NCBI GenBank assembly: GCA_021736575.1
Contig: JAIPFP010000032.1
Coordinates: 1 to 36,075 of the forward strand
Origin: Pirellula sp.
GTDB taxonomy: Bacteria; Planctomycetota; Planctomycetia; Pirellulales; Pirellulaceae
DNA: 36,075 bases
Reading direction: 5' to 3'
Part shown: in pieces, positions 33,521-36,075 of the stretch
How the letters are laid out: each line of letters begins with the position of its first letter
How positions within the stretch are numbered: position 1 is the first letter of the stretch
Position numbers and translations under genes: made by a program
The notes under the pieces: generated by a model
Databases searched by the model: none
The model's input: the letters and a program-made list of their open reading frames with translations, nothing else
Told to the model about the DNA's origin: nothing

Positions 33521-34738
33521 ATGAGCAATCGAGCAGCCAAGTACGAGCAACTTTACAAGTCTCTTAAAAAGCATTTCAAGCCGCTTCCTGAAGTCGGTGA
33601 ACGCACCGTTCTTGAGCATTTGATCTACGCGTGTTGTCTGGAAGATGCCAGAGCGGACCAGGCTGATGAGGCTTTTGCGAAGCTTCAGCAAGCCTATTTC
33701 GATTGGAATGAAGTTCGCGTTACAACGGTGATTGAACTTGGCGAAGCGCTCAATAGTTTGCCAAACCCAACCCAAGCTGGGCATCGAATTAAGCGGTGTT
33801 TGCAATCGCTTTTTGAAGCTCGGTACCAATACGACATCGAGGATATGAAAAAGGCAAACCTGGGCAAAGCGACCGACGAGCTTACTGCGTGGAAAGGTGT
33901 TTCGCCATTCATTCTGAATTATGTTTCGCAACATGCATTAGGTGGACATGCGATTCCGGCAGATACGATGACTTTGGATTGTCTCGTTCAGGCCGAAATT
34001 ATCACCGAAGCAGAGGCCGATAAGAAGAGCCTGCCCGGTATTGAGCGAGCGATCACGAAAACCAAGGGTGGTGAGTTTGCGTCGTTATTGCATCAGTTCG
34101 CAGTTGAGTTTCACCAAAACGCCAAAAGCCCCTCGGCTTTGTCGGTCTTCAAAGATCTTGGTGTGACACCTAAGGCGAAGCCGAAAATGCCTGAAAAACC
34201 GGTCGCGGAAAAGCCTACCAAAGTCGACAAAGTCGCTTCGGTTGCACCGGTCAGCGTTCCTGCTCAAACGAGTAAATCTAAGTCGCCTGCTGCAACACCG
34301 GCACAAAAGCTAGTCGACCCAGCGGAAACACCGACCGGGAAAAAAAAGGACCATTCTCCGCCACCGGCCGTTGTCGCCTCCACAGGCAAAGAAGTTACGA
34401 CCGCCAAACCGGTAAAGCCAGTCGCAAAGGCCGAGGCAGCCAAAGAGGCTCCCAAGAAGCCAACAACAAAAGGGGCCGAAACTCCGAAAGTTGCAGCAAG
34501 CAAATCGGAGGCACAGAAGCCTCCCTTGAAACCAGCGTCGAAAAAAATCGACGAAAAACCGACAGGCAAAAAATCGGAATCAAATCCTGTCAGTAAGAAG
34601 CCCGAAGAAACAAAGCCTACCAAAGCAAAATCAAGTCATTCCACTGCGGAGCCCGTCAAGGGAAGCTCCAAAGCTTCTGCCAAAGCTTCTGCCAAAGAAG
34701 CTGCCAACGTGAAGATTACTAAGAAAAAACCCCGATAG
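33521..34738 (+). CDS. HhH-GPD (endonuclease III-like) domain with histone-H1-like basic tail
   Basis: The 405-residue protein starts at ATG 33521. Residues about 20-200 resemble the endonuclease III fold: LEHLIYACCLEDARADQADE corresponds to the VLLSAQATD helix, LTAWKGVSPFILNYVSQHAL (121-140) to the helix-hairpin-helix LPGVGRKTANVVL, and HAIPADTMTLDCLV to the PAIPVDTHV segment. Asp148, the family catalytic Asp, is kept; the endonuclease III lysine appears replaced by Phe130, and the Fe-S four-cysteine loop is absent. So it could be an AlkA/MutY-like monofunctional or a non-enzymatic DNA-binding form. Residues about 215-405 are Lys/Ala/Pro/Thr-rich with many KP and AK pairs, like histone H1 or Hc1 tails. 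Located between rbfA and yebC on the same strand. Confidence 0.75.
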   Translation: MSNRAAKYEQLYKSLKKHFKPLPEVGERTVLEHLIYACCLEDARADQADEAFAKLQQAYFDWNEVRVTTVIELGEALNSLPNPTQAGHRIKRCLQSLFEARYQYDIEDMKKANLGKATDELTAWKGVSPFILNYVSQHALGGHAIPADTMTLDCLVQAEIITEAEADKKSLPGIERAITKTKGGEFASLLHQFAVEFHQNAKSPSALSVFKDLGVTPKAKPKMPEKPVAEKPTKVDKVASVAPVSVPAQTSKSKSPAATPAQKLVDPAETPTGKKKDHSPPPAVVASTGKEVTTAKPVKPVAKAEAAKEAPKKPTTKGAETPKVAASKSEAQKPPLKPASKKIDEKPTGKKSESNPVSKKPEETKPTKAKSSHSTAEPVKGSSKASAKASAKEAANVKITKKKPR

Positions 34739-34810
34739 GCTCGCGATAGGCTGCCGTCATTACGTATTGAACCAAGACCTTGGATGACTCCTTGAGCGGA
34801 GCTGAATAAC

Positions 34811-35557
34811 ATGGCCGGACATTCACAGTATTCCAATATTAAGCACCGCAAGGCGTTGGTAGATAGCAAACGCAGCAAGCTGTGGAGCAAACTTTCCAAA
34901 GCAATCATCGTTGCCGCAAAACTCGGAGGTGGCGATCCAAGCTCGAACGTCCGTCTTCGAACTGCAATCATTGATGCAAAGGCCGTTTCACTACCTAGGG
35001 ACAATATCGAACGAGCCATCAAGAAAGGGATCGGCGAAATTGAGGGCGGGGACGTCGAAGAAATCCTCTACGAAGGATATGGACCAGGTGGTGTCGCCGT
35101 CCTCTGTGACATCATGACAGATAATCGAAATCGAACCGCTCCTGAAGTTCGTAAGTTGTTTGAAAACCAAGGTGGAAAATTGGGTTCGACCAACTGCGTC
35201 GCTTACCTTTTCGAACGCAAAGGGATCATCGCCATCAAGCAGTCTGCGGTCGATTTGGAAAAACTGATCGAGCTTGTGCTGGAGAATGGTGCAGATGATG
35301 TGACCGAAGCGGACGACAGATTCGAAGTGTCCTGCACGCCCGATGTTTATTCGACCGTAGTTGAGGCAATTGAATCCCAATCCATCGAAATCGAATTCAA
35401 AGAGGTTTCGCGAGTGCCGAGCACAACGGTGGATGTCGATTCCGAAACCGCCTTAGCGGTTATGAAGTTGCTTGAAAAACTCGAGGACCATGATGACATT
35501 CAATCGGTTGCATCCAACGTCAATTTTACGGAAGAGCAATTGGCGTCCCTCGGCTAA
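34811..35557 (+). CDS. yebC: YebC/PmpR-family protein
   Basis: The 248-residue protein matches YebC in full: MAGHSQYSNIKHRKALVDSK, KLSKAIIVAAKLGGGDPSSN, LPRDNIERAIKKGIG, YEGYGPGGVAVLCDIMTDNR, FENQGGKLGSTNCVAYLFER, and KLEDHDDIQSVASNVNF near the end. Members were annotated as transcriptional regulators and recent work ties them to translation, where they relieve stalls at proline-rich stretches. That fits its location beside infB and rbfA, as inference. ATG 34811 is preceded by GGAG 10 nt upstream. Confidence 0.96.
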   Translation: MAGHSQYSNIKHRKALVDSKRSKLWSKLSKAIIVAAKLGGGDPSSNVRLRTAIIDAKAVSLPRDNIERAIKKGIGEIEGGDVEEILYEGYGPGGVAVLCDIMTDNRNRTAPEVRKLFENQGGKLGSTNCVAYLFERKGIIAIKQSAVDLEKLIELVLENGADDVTEADDRFEVSCTPDVYSTVVEAIESQSIEIEFKEVSRVPSTTVDVDSETALAVMKLLEKLEDHDDIQSVASNVNFTEEQLASLG

Positions 35558-35578
35558 TTACGAATTACTGATTATTGC

Positions 35579-36075
35579 ATGGCATCACCAAATTTGTGCA
35601 TCGAGCGTCTCGATGCGAGTACCGAGACGTTTGAAGCGGACGTTGCGAGACTAAGAAAAAAGCTGAGCCCAAACGGTTCGGTTGTTTCGGAACGTGGCAA
35701 ACAACTGACCATGTCGGTGTTCGGTGAGGCCCTCTCGCCTCAAGCGGTTGTCGAGCGAATTTGCAAAGACGTAAAGAATCGCGGAACCGAAGCTGTTTTG
35801 CATTACGCGAGGGCTTTAGACAATCCGGAATCATCGGCAGATTCGCTTCGAATCCCCCTCGATCTGCTAAAACGGTCGCATTCCCAAGCGTCCGCAGAAT
35901 TTCTCTCGACTGTTCGGCAAATACGGTCCAACATTGCAGGTTTTCAGACTGCGATCTTGCATAAGAGCGTTGTCACCAATCCGAGTCCAGGTGTGGTCTT
36001 AGAACAGCGGTATTCGCCATTGCGTCGAGTTGGTATTTGCGTTCCAGGCGGGGCCGCAGCATATCCCTCCACGGT
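35579..36075 (+). CDS. hisD: Histidinol dehydrogenase, 5' part (gene runs off right edge)
   Basis: The visible 165 codons start at ATG 35579, 21 bp after yebC. The sequence shows the HisD N-terminal pattern: VVERICKDVKNRGTEAVLHY (about 57-76), IRSNIAGFQTAIL, and SPLRRVGICVPGGAAAYPST near the right edge, the conserved block of the nucleotide-binding half. HisD performs the last two steps of histidine synthesis (histidinol to histidine, with 2 NAD+). Catalytic residues are outside the window. Confidence 0.93.
   Translation, partial: MASPNLCIERLDASTETFEADVARLRKKLSPNGSVVSERGKQLTMSVFGEALSPQAVVERICKDVKNRGTEAVLHYARALDNPESSADSLRIPLDLLKRSHSQASAEFLSTVRQIRSNIAGFQTAILHKSVVTNPSPGVVLEQRYSPLRRVGICVPGGAAAYPST

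Overview
The window looks like chromosomal DNA from a planctomycete, probably near the Pirellulaceae. This rests on gene content: a PVC-type membrane-bound dehydrogenase with a HEAT-like region, a secreted sulfatase with an added carbohydrate-binding-like domain, a phytoene-desaturase-like FAD enzyme and several lineage-style secreted unknowns. Base composition is near 50% GC by eye. I see no rRNA, tRNA, CRISPR array, insertion sequence, phage gene or integrase. The placement is from protein resemblance only; no search was run.

Layout. 1-2461 (-): 5' 820 codons of a PVC-type dehydrogenase, running off the left edge. 2559-5111 (+): moaB/mogA-type gene, then a sulfatase. 12077-5124 (-): tightly packed envelope cluster of a transglutaminase-like lipoprotein, a GT39-type membrane glycosyltransferase, a 1150-residue AsmA-like protein and a possible 101-residue protein. 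12333-13788 (+): an unknown protein and an HD-domain hydrolase. 20686-13785 (-): a complete SUF iron-sulfur operon, sufR-like regulator, sufC, sufB, sufD, Rieske protein, sufT, and a single gene fusing SufE to SufS. 21963-20815 (-): acyltransferase-3 membrane protein. 22185-23345 (+): a protein resembling Bacillus spore-coat transglutaminase Tgl. 24632-23358 (-): serS. 24945-26536 (+): small secreted protein and peptidase T. 27940-26537 (-): FAD oxidoreductase. 28124-36075 (+): nusA, infB, rbfA, an endonuclease-III-like domain with a histone-H1-like tail, yebC, and the start of hisD.

How they work together. The SUF block is self-contained: SufS releases sulfur from cysteine, SufE accepts it within the same chain, SufBC2D assembles the cluster, SufT helps deliver it, the Rieske protein may supply electrons, and the cysteine-rich regulator probably senses cluster status. 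The nusA-infB-rbfA run is the widespread transcription/translation block, here without rimP immediately upstream. The envelope cluster may make and move a surface lipid or glycan, which is inference.

The best candidates for something undescribed are the SufE-SufS fusion, the Tgl-like protein, the HhH-GPD/H1-tail protein beside rbfA, and the lipoprotein/glycosyltransferase/AsmA cluster. All four convergent gene junctions have 12 bp or less between stop codons and no visible terminator hairpin.
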